Shown: one piece after another, positions 1-7,737 of the stretch
Layout of the letters: each line of letters opens with the position of its first letter
How positions within the stretch are numbered: the first letter of the stretch is position 1
Source: an uncultured Holophagaceae bacterium
GTDB taxonomy: Bacteria > Acidobacteriota > Holophagae > Holophagales > Holophagaceae
Length of the DNA: 64,000 bases
Direction: 5' to 3'
NCBI GenBank assembly: GCA_903913215.1
Contig: CAIWKE010000023.1
Span: 45,403 to 109,402 of the forward strand
Notes under the pieces: model-generated
Databases searched by the model: none
The model's input: only the letters and a program-made list of their open reading frames with translations
Told to the model about the DNA's origin: nothing
Made by a program: the position numbers and the translations under genes

Positions 1-1
1 G

Positions 2-469
2 CCAGGCCTGCCGGCGACCTCCCCGGAGTTCCGCAGCGTGCAGCTGGACACCCTCAGTGTCCTGGCCGAGAGCTGGGCGGAGGGCGGGCGCCCCAGCGCC
101 TTCCAGATCAGCTCCTGGAAGGCCCCGGAGCTGCAGGTATACCTCCAGAAACTGCCCCGCCTGCTGAGCCAGGCCGACTGCGCCTGGTTGGATGAGCACT
201 TCCAGCTCATGGGCCGTGGCAACTACGAGATCTTGGTGGAGTGGCTGACCCTGGCCGCCGCCGCCGACTACGAGCCCGCCTTCCCCCGCATCCGCGAAGT
301 GCTGCTGCGGGTGGGCCGCATGAAGTACCTGCGCCCCCTCTACGGCGCCCTGGGCCAGTCCCCGCGGACCCGCGCCCTGGCCCGGGAGATCTTCGCCGCC
401 GCCAGCCCCGGCTACCACGGCCTGTCGCGGCGCGTCGTGGCCTCCGTGCTTGAGTCCTACCCAGCCTAA
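2..469 (+). CDS. M1 family aminopeptidase, C-terminal part (5' end outside window)
   Basis: The frame is open to the left edge, so the gene starts upstream and only about 155 C-terminal residues are visible. The segment GRMKYLRPLYGAL and the ending SPGYHGLSRRVVASVL match the helical C-terminal domain of leukotriene-A4-hydrolase-type M1 metallopeptidases, which caps the zinc catalytic domain. The catalytic HEXXH domain would lie outside the window, so activity cannot be judged. A GTG at 38 is an internal codon and not a believable start, because coding similarity continues upstream of it. The stop is followed directly by an intergenic inverted repeat. The family call rests on this C-terminal pattern alone. 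Confidence 0.75.
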   Translation, partial: PGLPATSPEFRSVQLDTLSVLAESWAEGGRPSAFQISSWKAPELQVYLQKLPRLLSQADCAWLDEHFQLMGRGNYEILVEWLTLAAAADYEPAFPRIREVLLRVGRMKYLRPLYGALGQSPRTRALAREIFAAASPGYHGLSRRVVASVLESYPA

Positions 470-473
470 AACT

Positions 474-553
474 CACCACCAAGACACCAAGGCACCAAGA
501 CCAACCCAACATCCTTCCCAGGCATTTCTTGGTGTCTTAGTGCCTTGGTGGTG
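474..553. repeat. Intergenic inverted repeat of reiterated CACCAAG words
   Basis: Two 26-bp arms (474-499 and 528-553) are inverted copies with 23 of 26 positions matching. Each arm is itself a reiteration of the word CACCAAG with small variants. The structure fills the gap between the M1 peptidase stop and the OPT transporter start. It could act as a transcript end or be a REP-like mobile palindrome. It has no clear T-tract, so a simple intrinsic terminator is not certain. Confidence 0.7.
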
Positions 554-582
554 ATCCGTTGTCGTTAGCACCAGGAGTTGCC

Positions 583-2634
583 ATGTCCCACGAGAGTGAA
601 GCCCCGGAGATCAAGGGTCTGCCCTTGAATGCGCGCAGGCCCCTGGAGCCCGGCGAAAGCTACGTGCCCCTGGTGCCCCAGGACGGCATGCCGGAGACCA
701 CCACCCGGGCCATCGTCATGGGCCTCATCTTCTGCGCCATCTTCAGCATGGCCGCGGCCTACCTGGCGCTGAAGCTGGGCCAGGGCATCGAGGCGGCCAT
801 CCCCATCGCCATTCTGGCCGTGGGGCTTTCACGTTTCTTCCCCCGCAAGAACACCATTCTGGAAAACGTCATCATCCAGAGCATCGGCGCCAACAGCAGC
901 CATGTGGTGAGCGGCGCGGCCTTCACCATCCCCGCCCTCTACGTCCTAGCCAACACCCCCGGCAGCGGTGTGCCCAACCCCACCCTCTGGCAGGTCTGCC
1001 TGGTGAGCTTCCTGGGCGGCTGCATCGGCATCCTGTTCCTCTTGCCCCTGCGCCACCACTTCATGGTGGAGAACCACGGCATTTTCCCCTGGCCCGAGGC
1101 CACGGCCACGGCCGAAATCCTCGTGACCGGCGAGAAGGCTGGCAACCAGGCCCGGGAGCTGGCCGTTGCCGCGGGCATCGGCGCCCTCTACGACGCCCTC
1201 ACCAGCGTTTTCCGCGTCATGGGTGAGAACCTCACGCTGAAGAGCATGTGGATCGGCACCGCCCTGCGCGAGCGCTTCTTCGCCTTCAACTTCCTGAACA
1301 ACGCCGCCACCCTGGGCATCGGCTACATCATCGGCCTCAAATACTCCGCCGTCATGGCGGCGGGCTCCATCTTCAGCATGTTCGTGCTGGTGCCCCTCTT
1401 CCACGCCATCGGCCAGCACGTGCCCTTGATCATCGCGCCGGGCACCAAGCTCATCGCTGACATGAACCCCGAGCAGGTCTTCTTCTCCTACATCCGCATC
1501 ATCGGCGTGGGCGCCATCGCGGGCGCGGGCGTCATGGGCGTCATGGCCTCCATGCCCAACATGATCCGGTCCATCATCAGCAACATGAAGGCCCTGCTGG
1601 CAGGTGAGAAGACCGACACGACGACTCTCGTCCCACGCACCGAGCGCACCATCCCCGGCGGCATGATCGCCACGGGCCTGGTGGCCTGCGCCGTCGGCAC
1701 CCTGGCCTTCCTGAGCTTTGGCGTGGGCATCCAGCACGCCTTCATCCCCGCCCTGGTGGCCACCCTCGTCATCATGGTCATCGCCTTCTTCTTCGCCCCC
1801 GTGGCGGCCCGCGCTATTGCCACCATCGGCACCAACCCCATCAGCGGCATGACCATGCTCACCCTGGTGATCACGGGTGGCCTCATGCTGAAGCTGCACT
1901 TCACGGGCGGCTACGGCATGTTCCTCACCATGATGGTGGGTGGCATTGTCTGCACGGCCCTGGCAGCTTCCGGCGCCTTCAGCACGGACCTCAAGATCGG
2001 CCACTGGATCGGCGCCACCCCCGCCCGCCAGATTGCCTGGAAGTTCGTGGGCACCTTCGTGGCAGCCCTCTTCACGGGCCTGGCCATGTGGCTGCTGGCC
2101 AACCAGAAGCTGCCGGACGGCGCCTACGCCATTGGCACCAACGCCCTGCCCGCGCCCCAGGCCAGCGCCATGAAGGCCATCCTCGAAGGCATCTTCGGGA
2201 CCGTCTCCATGCCCCTGCGCTGGTACGCCTTCGGCCTGGGCGTCATGCTCTCTCTGGTGCTGCGCATGGTGGAACTGCCCGCCCTGGGCTTCGCCCTCGG
2301 CATGTACCTGCCCATCGAGCTGAACACGCCCCTCTTCCTGGGCGGCCTCATGGCCCACTGGGTGAACCGTCCCAAGGCTGGCACCAGCGAGGCAGACGCC
2401 AAGGCCCGCGAGAACCGCGGTGTCCTCATCGCCAGCGGCCTCATGGCCGGTGGCGCCATCATGGGCGTCATCGCCTCGGCCATCAAAGCCAAGGACGCCT
2501 GGCGCGATGGCTTCCCTGTCCTCAGCGAGGCCCAGGCCTCCGGCGCCCTGGGCGAGTGGATCGGCCTGATTGCCCTCGTGGCTCTCTGCGTCTACGTCGT
2601 GGGTTACAGTCGGCAGGCGAAGGGGGAGGCCTAG
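583..2634 (+). CDS. OPT family oligopeptide transporter
   Basis: A 683-residue polytopic membrane protein of the oligopeptide transporter (OPT) superfamily, which moves small peptides or metal chelates across the inner membrane by proton symport. The N-terminal cytoplasmic stretch ends in VPQDGMPETTTRAIVMG and leads into many hydrophobic helices. Family-like segments include AYLALKLGQGIEAAIPIA, NVIIQSIGANSSHVVSGA and FPWPEATATAEIL. The ATG at 583 is preferred over one at 559 because it follows an AGGAG box with normal spacing. Its length fits bacterial OPT proteins of roughly 600-700 residues. The substrate cannot be told from sequence. It appears monocistronic, with a strong palindrome after the stop. 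Confidence 0.9.
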   Translation: MSHESEAPEIKGLPLNARRPLEPGESYVPLVPQDGMPETTTRAIVMGLIFCAIFSMAAAYLALKLGQGIEAAIPIAILAVGLSRFFPRKNTILENVIIQSIGANSSHVVSGAAFTIPALYVLANTPGSGVPNPTLWQVCLVSFLGGCIGILFLLPLRHHFMVENHGIFPWPEATATAEILVTGEKAGNQARELAVAAGIGALYDALTSVFRVMGENLTLKSMWIGTALRERFFAFNFLNNAATLGIGYIIGLKYSAVMAAGSIFSMFVLVPLFHAIGQHVPLIIAPGTKLIADMNPEQVFFSYIRIIGVGAIAGAGVMGVMASMPNMIRSIISNMKALLAGEKTDTTTLVPRTERTIPGGMIATGLVACAVGTLAFLSFGVGIQHAFIPALVATLVIMVIAFFFAPVAARAIATIGTNPISGMTMLTLVITGGLMLKLHFTGGYGMFLTMMVGGIVCTALAASGAFSTDLKIGHWIGATPARQIAWKFVGTFVAALFTGLAMWLLANQKLPDGAYAIGTNALPAPQASAMKAILEGIFGTVSMPLRWYAFGLGVMLSLVLRMVELPALGFALGMYLPIELNTPLFLGGLMAHWVNRPKAGTSEADAKARENRGVLIASGLMAGGAIMGVIASAIKAKDAWRDGFPVLSEAQASGALGEWIGLIALVALCVYVVGYSRQAKGEA

Positions 2635-2651
2635 CTACCCGAGCTAGCTCC

Positions 2652-2682
2652 AGCTCAGAATCGGCTTTGCCGATTCTGAGCT
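2652..2682. terminator. Perfect 14-bp stem palindrome between convergent genes
   Basis: A 14-bp perfect stem (2652-2665 with 2669-2682) closes a TTT loop, between the ends of the convergent OPT and inositol-phosphatase genes. It probably ends transcription in both directions. Neither side has a real T-run, so it may need Rho or be a different kind of extragenic palindrome. Confidence 0.6.
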
Positions 2683-2754
2683 CAAAAAGCTGGTCACCGG
2701 ATCAACCAATCCCCCACCTCATCGGTATGAATTGGTGAGTGAGGAACGGTGAGA

Positions 2755-3531
2755 TTAGGCCTTCAGGCAGGCAAGCAACTCAGGCTGAACGCCCCTGGTC
2801 CCGGTTACGAGATTCCCGCTCTGGGACCAGCCCTGGTCGCCTTCCCAGTCTGTGATGACGCCCCCGGCCTCCTGCACCAGGAGGGCGCCGGCGGCGAGGT
2901 CCCAGATTTTCAGACCCAGCTCGAAGTAGCCGTCATAGATGCCGCAGGCCACGTGCGAGAGGTCCAGGGCGGCACTGCCGGCGCGGCGGATGCCCTTGGC
3001 CCGGGGGAAGACGCGGCCCAGGGCGGCGTTGAACATCGGCCAGCGGTCTTCCAACTGGTAGGCGAAGCCCGTGGCCAGGAAGGCCCCGTCCAGGCCGGGC
3101 TGCCGGGAGACCCGCATGGGCTGGCCGTTCCAGGTGGCACCCTGGCCTCGCGCCGCCAAGAAGCAATCGCCGCGCAGGGGATCCAATACGCAGCCCACCA
3201 CCGGCCCTGATCCGTCCCATAGGGCTACGCTCACGCACCAGTGGGGGAAGCCCTGGACGAAGTTGAGCGTGCCATCCAGAGGGTCCACAATCCAGCGGCA
3301 CTCAACATTTCCAAACGCCCCACCTTCTTCGCCAAGGAACCCATAGTCGGGGAAGTGCCGCGCCAGCTCTGCACGGATGGCGGCTTCAGCGCTGCGATCC
3401 GCCACACTCACGAAATCATTTTTGGTCTTCTCGGTGATGAGCGCCGGATCCAGCTTGCGGAAGTAAGTGAGCAGCACCTCGGCCCCGGCCTGAGCACCGG
3501 CCACGGCGGCATCGCGTTGAGCATCGAACAT
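2755..3531 (-). CDS. Inositol monophosphatase family protein
   Basis: A 258-residue Mg-dependent sugar-phosphatase-fold enzyme of the IMPase/SuhB family, which hydrolyses inositol phosphates or related phosphomonoesters in the cytosol. The metal-binding motif is complete: GEE near residues 67-69, DPLDGT at 83-88, and WDLAAGALLVQEAGG near the C-terminus. The ATG at 3531 is chosen over an upstream start at 3567 because it follows a GAGGAC box and begins at the usual family position. The true substrate is uncertain: the family includes CysQ, HisN-like and SuhB members, and none of the specific signatures is decisive here. Confidence 0.85.
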   Translation of the reverse strand: MFDAQRDAAVAGAQAGAEVLLTYFRKLDPALITEKTKNDFVSVADRSAEAAIRAELARHFPDYGFLGEEGGAFGNVECRWIVDPLDGTLNFVQGFPHWCVSVALWDGSGPVVGCVLDPLRGDCFLAARGQGATWNGQPMRVSRQPGLDGAFLATGFAYQLEDRWPMFNAALGRVFPRAKGIRRAGSAALDLSHVACGIYDGYFELGLKIWDLAAGALLVQEAGGVITDWEGDQGWSQSGNLVTGTRGVQPELLACLKA

Positions 3532-3567
3532 GGGCACCGTCCTCAAAGCATTGTCGCATCTGAGCAT

Positions 3568-3811
3568 CCGCGAAAGGCGCGAAAGCAGCCGAGGCCGAGA
3601 GGGCAGTTAGACCACAAAGAAAGGACGGTTCCACGCGAAAGCGCGTGATGCGAAGTGATAACCACAAAGATAGAAATAGCCACAAAGAACACAAAGTCGA
3701 TGCAAGGCTTTGCCTTTGTGCTCTTTGTGTTCTTTGTGGCTGAATAATTTTCTCTGTGATGAAATCCCAAACGTCAGCAGCGAACCCGCAGATTGTTCGC
3801 GCCTTTCGCGG
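3568..3811. repeat. Nested inverted repeats (GCGAAAGG and CACAAAGA words)
   Basis: The 244-bp gap between two minus-strand genes is filled with nested palindromes. The outer arms are a perfect 16-bp inverted pair (3568-3583 and 3796-3811) made of GCGAAAG words. Inside lie long arms built from reiterated CACAAAGA words, roughly 3679-3708 facing 3711-3739, around a small loop. The outer right arm shares 15 bp with the repeat at about 9926-9940. No coding frame in it is convincing. This is best read as a dispersed intergenic repeat family. Confidence 0.7.
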
Positions 3812-5257
3812 TTAATCCTTTGTGGTTTCCGCCCTTCGCTTGAGTGTCCGGACCATGCCGGGGAAGACGAACCAGTGGAACGGCAGGACGGTGTACCAAT
3901 AGATCAATCCCAGCAGGCCGTGGGGCTCGAAGAAGGCGGTCTGCTCCAGACGGGAGCCCTCCCCCTCTGGCCGCACGGTGAACTGCAGCCAGGCGCGGCC
4001 ATCCAGCTTCATCTCTGAGCGCAGGCGCAGGAGCCGGTCCTGCTCCAGGGCCTCCACCCGCCAAAAATCCACGGGATCGCCCACACGCAGCTCCCGTGGG
4101 TGGCGTCGCCGCCGTCGCATGCCCATGCCGCCCAGGGCGCGGTCCATCCAGCCCCGCATCTGCCATAGGAAGTTGCCTGCGGGCCAGCCGTTCTCGCCGC
4201 CCAGGGCGCAGAAGGCCTGGAAGACAGCCTCAGGACGGGCCTTCACATGGCGGGAGTGGCGCTCCAGCAGCATGCCCTCATGGGAGCCCAGGGCCATGCC
4301 CTCAGGTTCTCCGGCCAGACTGGAGGCCCAGGTGGTTTCCACAGCGTCCTCGTCCAGGCGCTCCAGGGCCAGCTTCAGGGCCTCTCGATAGGGCATGGGC
4401 CGCACCCGGAAGGTTTCCAGTGCCCGGAAATCCTGCACCACCACCTCGGTCCGCATGCCTTCCATGAGCGGCCCCGCCAGGGCGATGGGAATGGGCGTCA
4501 GCAGGTCCACCCAGAGCACGGACAGGATGGGCAGGGGCACGTTCATGGGAATAATCACGCGGCGTAGGCCCCGCGCTTCGGCGTAGCCCAGCATCATGCG
4601 GCGGTAGTCCAGCACATCGGCGCCACCGATCTCATAGATGCCCGAAACATCTGGATGCTCCTGGGCCTCTACCAGGTAGGCCAGCACATCCCGCACGCCG
4701 ATGGGCTGGCAGCGGGTGTTCACCCAGCGGGGCGTGATCATGAAGGGCAGACGCTCGGTCAGGTGGCGGATCATCTCGAAGCTGGCACTGCCACTGCCCA
4801 CGATGACCGCAGCCCGGAACTCCAACACCGGCACACCGGCGCTGCCCAGGGCCGTGCCCACCTCCTGGCGGCTGGCCAGGTGGTCGCTGTGGAGCCTGTC
4901 GGCATCCCCCAGGCCACCCAGGTAGGTGATGCGGCGCACCCCCGCTCGGGCGCAGGCCTCGGCGAAGATGGTGGCCTGGCGCAGGTCCCGGCCCCGGAAG
5001 TCGGCCTGATCCTCCCCCATGGCGTGCACCAGGTAGTAGGCCTGGGCCACGCCCTCCAGGGCCGCGGCCAGGCTGGCCTCATCGGACACGTCGCCTTTCA
5101 CCAGTTCCACCCCAGGCCAGGGGCGACCCGCCAGGCGGTCGGGATTCCGGGACAGGCAGCGCACGCGATGTCCCGCCGCCAGCAGGCGTGGCACCAGCCT
5201 GCCGCCGATGTAGCCCGTGGCGCCGGTCACCAGGATGAGAGGCCTACCTGAATCCAT
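3812..5257 (-). CDS. NAD(P)-binding SDR-type protein with C-terminal DUF2867
   Basis: A 481-residue two-domain protein. Residues 5-300 form an atypical short-chain dehydrogenase fold with the nucleotide-binding motif LVTGATGYIGGRLV at the N-terminus. The C-terminal third, ending in EPHGLLGLIYWYTVLPFH, resembles DUF2867, a START-like domain often fused to such dehydrogenases. The reaction is unknown. The ATG at 5257 follows an AGGGG box. A TTG at 5290 overlapping the upstream stop is also possible and would add 11 residues. It is probably co-transcribed with the Dph6-like gene just upstream. Confidence 0.8.
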   Translation of the reverse strand: MDSGRPLILVTGATGYIGGRLVPRLLAAGHRVRCLSRNPDRLAGRPWPGVELVKGDVSDEASLAAALEGVAQAYYLVHAMGEDQADFRGRDLRQATIFAEACARAGVRRITYLGGLGDADRLHSDHLASRQEVGTALGSAGVPVLEFRAAVIVGSGSASFEMIRHLTERLPFMITPRWVNTRCQPIGVRDVLAYLVEAQEHPDVSGIYEIGGADVLDYRRMMLGYAEARGLRRVIIPMNVPLPILSVLWVDLLTPIPIALAGPLMEGMRTEVVVQDFRALETFRVRPMPYREALKLALERLDEDAVETTWASSLAGEPEGMALGSHEGMLLERHSRHVKARPEAVFQAFCALGGENGWPAGNFLWQMRGWMDRALGGMGMRRRRRHPRELRVGDPVDFWRVEALEQDRLLRLRSEMKLDGRAWLQFTVRPEGEGSRLEQTAFFEPHGLLGLIYWYTVLPFHWFVFPGMVRTLKRRAETTKD

Positions 5258-5286
5258 GCGGGAGGCCCCTGAGGGGCTCGGGGCGC

Positions 5287-5955
5287 TCAAGCTGGCACCA
5301 GGTCTGCAAACACGAAGCCATCCCGCTCGACCACCTCACCTCGCTGGAAGGCGAGAGGTTGCCTGAACATGGGGCCAGCCCAGGCGAAGGTGTGGAACTC
5401 GCCCCGCTCCCCGCAGGGGTCCACATCCGGCGCCAATTCCGCCAGTAACGCCGCATCGAAATCTCGTCCTGCGAAAGCCGCGGGCAGCACCTTGGGATCC
5501 ACGCAGACCAGGGTGGCCCGCAGGCCCGCAGCCACCATGTCCCGGGCCAGGCCCGCGGTATCCGGGTTCCAGATGGGAAAGAGGGGGCGGAGCCCCGTTC
5601 CCGCGAGCTTCTGGATGCGATAGTCCCGCACGTCCTCCAGGAAGAGGTCCCCGAAGGCCATGGCCTCGATGCCCTGGGCCCTGGCCTCGTTGCAGACGGC
5701 GGCCATGCGCCCCTCGTAAGCCTCGTTGGTACAGGGCCAGGGCAGCGGCACCTTCCAGAGGGGGAGTCCCACAGCCTCGGCCTGGGCCTCCAGGAGGACC
5801 TCCCGAACCCCGTGCATGGCCACCCGATCGAAGGCCTCGTTGGTGGTGGTGAGCAGACCCACCACCTCTACATCCGGGCTCTGGCGAAGCACATACAGCG
5901 CCCAGGCGGCGTCCTTGCCGCTGGACCAACTCAGCAGGGCCTTGATTCGGGTCAT
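5287..5955 (-). CDS. Dph6-like ATP-binding protein (diphthine-ammonia ligase family)
   Basis: A 222-residue PP-loop ATPase (ATP_bind_4 family). The P-loop SSGKDAAW at residues 11-18 and the C-terminal GERGEFHTFAW are family hallmarks. Archaeal and eukaryotic relatives amidate diphthine on elongation factor 2. Bacteria lack diphthamide, so the bacterial role is not known and the name indicates family only. It is the first gene of a minus-strand pair with the SDR/DUF2867 gene and is divergent from nfu, with only 70 bp between the starts. Confidence 0.85.
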   Translation of the reverse strand: MTRIKALLSWSSGKDAAWALYVLRQSPDVEVVGLLTTTNEAFDRVAMHGVREVLLEAQAEAVGLPLWKVPLPWPCTNEAYEGRMAAVCNEARAQGIEAMAFGDLFLEDVRDYRIQKLAGTGLRPLFPIWNPDTAGLARDMVAAGLRATLVCVDPKVLPAAFAGRDFDAALLAELAPDVDPCGERGEFHTFAWAGPMFRQPLAFQRGEVVERDGFVFADLVPA

Positions 5956-5990
5956 GGGGGCTCCATTCCCAAGTATGAACCTCGCAAATC

Positions 5991-6007
5991 TTGACGAATT
6001 TGGTAAA
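5991..6007. promoter_or_regulatory. Candidate Rrf2/IscR-type operator upstream of nfu
   Basis: A 17-bp near-palindrome, TTGACGAATTTGGTAAA, lies 18 bp upstream of the nfu start. Twelve of the 16 positions outside the centre obey dyad symmetry. Rrf2-family iron-sulfur regulators in other bacteria bind similar TTGAC-centred dyads, so control by Fe-S status is a reasonable inference. The regulator gene is not in this window. Confidence 0.45.
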
Positions 6008-6025
6008 CTTTACTTGGAGCCGTCC

Positions 6026-6568
6026 ATGCCCAAGGTTATCAACATCGAACCCACCCCCAATCCCGATGCCCTCAAGTTCCTGGTGCATCCAGCCCTGCTC
6101 AAGGCCGGATCCAGGTCCTTCAAGGACTTCGGCGCCGCCGTGGGAGATCCCCTGGGTTCCTGCCTCTTCGGCCTGGGGCGCATCACATCCGTGTTCTACA
6201 TGGACCGCTTTGTGACCGTGAACAAGGACCCAGCGGCGGAGTGGAGCGACCTCATCGACCCCATTTGCGAGGCCATCGAGGACCTGCGCCTGCCGGAAAA
6301 CGAGTCCGGTGACGAGGCCAAGGCGCTCAGCGGCGAGGCGGACGCCACCCTGGAGCAGATCAACCAGATCCTGGACTCCCGTATCCGACCCGGCCTGGCC
6401 GGGGATGGCGGCGGCCTGGAGGTCATCTCCTTCGATGGCCAGACCCTCCAGATCAGCTATCACGGCGCCTGCGGCTCCTGCCCCTCCTCCACCAGTGGCA
6501 CCCTCAACTACATTGAGGGCCTTCTACAGGCCGAGGTTAGCCCCAGCATCCGGGTCGTAAGCTGGTAG
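6026..6568 (+). CDS. nfu: Nfu-type iron-sulfur cluster scaffold/carrier
   Basis: A 180-residue protein with two domains. The N-terminal Nfu_N domain begins MPKVINIEPTPNPDALKF, and the C-terminal NifU-like domain carries the cluster-binding pair CGSCPSS near residue 155. Proteins of this type carry 4Fe-4S clusters to apo-enzymes in the cytosol. The ATG at 6026 follows GGAG with seven bases between; longer frames upstream lack similarity. A TTGAC-type palindrome sits just before it and suggests Fe-S-responsive control. Both domains and the cysteine pair are intact, so function is likely. Confidence 0.9.
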   Translation: MPKVINIEPTPNPDALKFLVHPALLKAGSRSFKDFGAAVGDPLGSCLFGLGRITSVFYMDRFVTVNKDPAAEWSDLIDPICEAIEDLRLPENESGDEAKALSGEADATLEQINQILDSRIRPGLAGDGGGLEVISFDGQTLQISYHGACGSCPSSTSGTLNYIEGLLQAEVSPSIRVVSW

Positions 6569-6642
6569 CGACGGAACCCACCCTTTGCAAGGCCAAGAAT
6601 CCCAGCCAAGCTGTTACCCAGAGTCAAGGCAAGGAGAGCGGA

Positions 6643-7638
6643 GTGGTGAGGGGCAAGGCGGTTGAGCGGAGCGCCGGTGAATCCGTTCACCTGACCGCGC
6701 TTTCGGACCTACTCGAGGTAAGCCACGCGGATCCGGTGCGGCTTTTCGAGCACGGCCTGGCCCTGCTGGTGCAGGTGCTTGGCGTGGACCGGGCCCTCCT
6801 CACCCGTGTGACGGGGCTGGGTTTCGAGGTCTTCTGGTGGGCCGTGGGCCCCGGGGCCAGCATGGAAGGGATCTTCGCCGCTCCCGAGAAGGGCTTCTGC
6901 CCCTTTGTGATCGCCAACCCGGATCGCCCCCTCGTCATCGAGGACGCCGCTGCGGACCCCAACTGGCGGCAGAGTCCCGCCTACCTGGAGCTGGGCATCC
7001 GCGCCTATGCGGGCGTGGCACTCAAGACCGAGGACAAGGCCGTGGGCTCCCTCTGCGTCCAGCACCATGCCTCTCGCGCCTTCAGCCCAGCCGAGTTCGC
7101 TTTCATCAGGACCATGGGCCACCTCATGGCCCGCACGATGGCAACGGAAAACCTAAAGGAGGAGCTCAGGGCCTCTCTCGAGGCCCTGGAACTCAGCAGC
7201 ACCGTCCTCGAAGACAGCGCCCTGCAGAGCGTCCGCACGGGCCTGCCCAACCGCCGCTTCCTGGACATCTGGCTACGCTCTGCCCTGTTCACGGCCCGCC
7301 GACGCAACGAGCCCATGGCCCTGGCTCTCTGGACCAAGCCGCTGGCGCCCGGCACCAAGGGCGGCCTGGACTTGATCAACTCCCGGCTGCGGGGGCAGGA
7401 CTTGCTGGTGGAACTATCCAAGGACCAGTACCTCCTGCTCATGCCCAACACGACCGAGCCCGGTGCCATTCTGCTGCTGGAGCGGCTCAGGGATCAGCTG
7501 GGCCAGCGACCCATCGGCGCCACGGTGTGGCTGGCAGACGGGAAGGACATGACCATGAAGTCTGCTTTGCGGCGCGTCGGCAAAGCCTTTACCGAGGCCA
7601 ATCGGGAGGGATCTGACCTCGTGTGGATCCACGGCTGA
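6643..7638 (+). CDS. GAF domain protein with degenerate GGDEF-like domain
   Basis: A 331-residue protein. An N-terminal GAF sensor domain (about residues 15-165) contains GFCPFVIANPDRPLVIEDA, typical of GAF domains that bind small ligands. The second half begins TGLPNRRFLDIW, the usual entry to a diguanylate cyclase domain. The catalytic GGDEF signature is replaced by SKDQY in ELSKDQYLLLMPN, so c-di-GMP synthesis is not expected. It may serve as a receptor or regulatory scaffold. The GTG start at 6643 has an AAGGAG box six bases upstream. Confidence 0.75.
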   Translation: MVRGKAVERSAGESVHLTALSDLLEVSHADPVRLFEHGLALLVQVLGVDRALLTRVTGLGFEVFWWAVGPGASMEGIFAAPEKGFCPFVIANPDRPLVIEDAAADPNWRQSPAYLELGIRAYAGVALKTEDKAVGSLCVQHHASRAFSPAEFAFIRTMGHLMARTMATENLKEELRASLEALELSSTVLEDSALQSVRTGLPNRRFLDIWLRSALFTARRRNEPMALALWTKPLAPGTKGGLDLINSRLRGQDLLVELSKDQYLLLMPNTTEPGAILLLERLRDQLGQRPIGATVWLADGKDMTMKSALRRVGKAFTEANREGSDLVWIHG

Positions 7639-7737
7639 TGCGGGTCCGCCGAGCCCTCCCCTGGTCCAGGCCACGCGTCCATGGGATGATTCAGAACGAT
7701 GGCAGCACCAGACTTGGAGCTGGTCTTGTGGAGGTGG

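Noticed and set aside
946..2358. 470-codon minus-strand ORF inside the OPT gene
   Set aside because: Antisense shadow with extreme His/Asp/Gly content.
5336..6463. 375-codon minus-strand ORF over the Dph6-like and nfu genes
   Set aside because: Overlaps two recognised genes in wrong frames; no start signal or domain.
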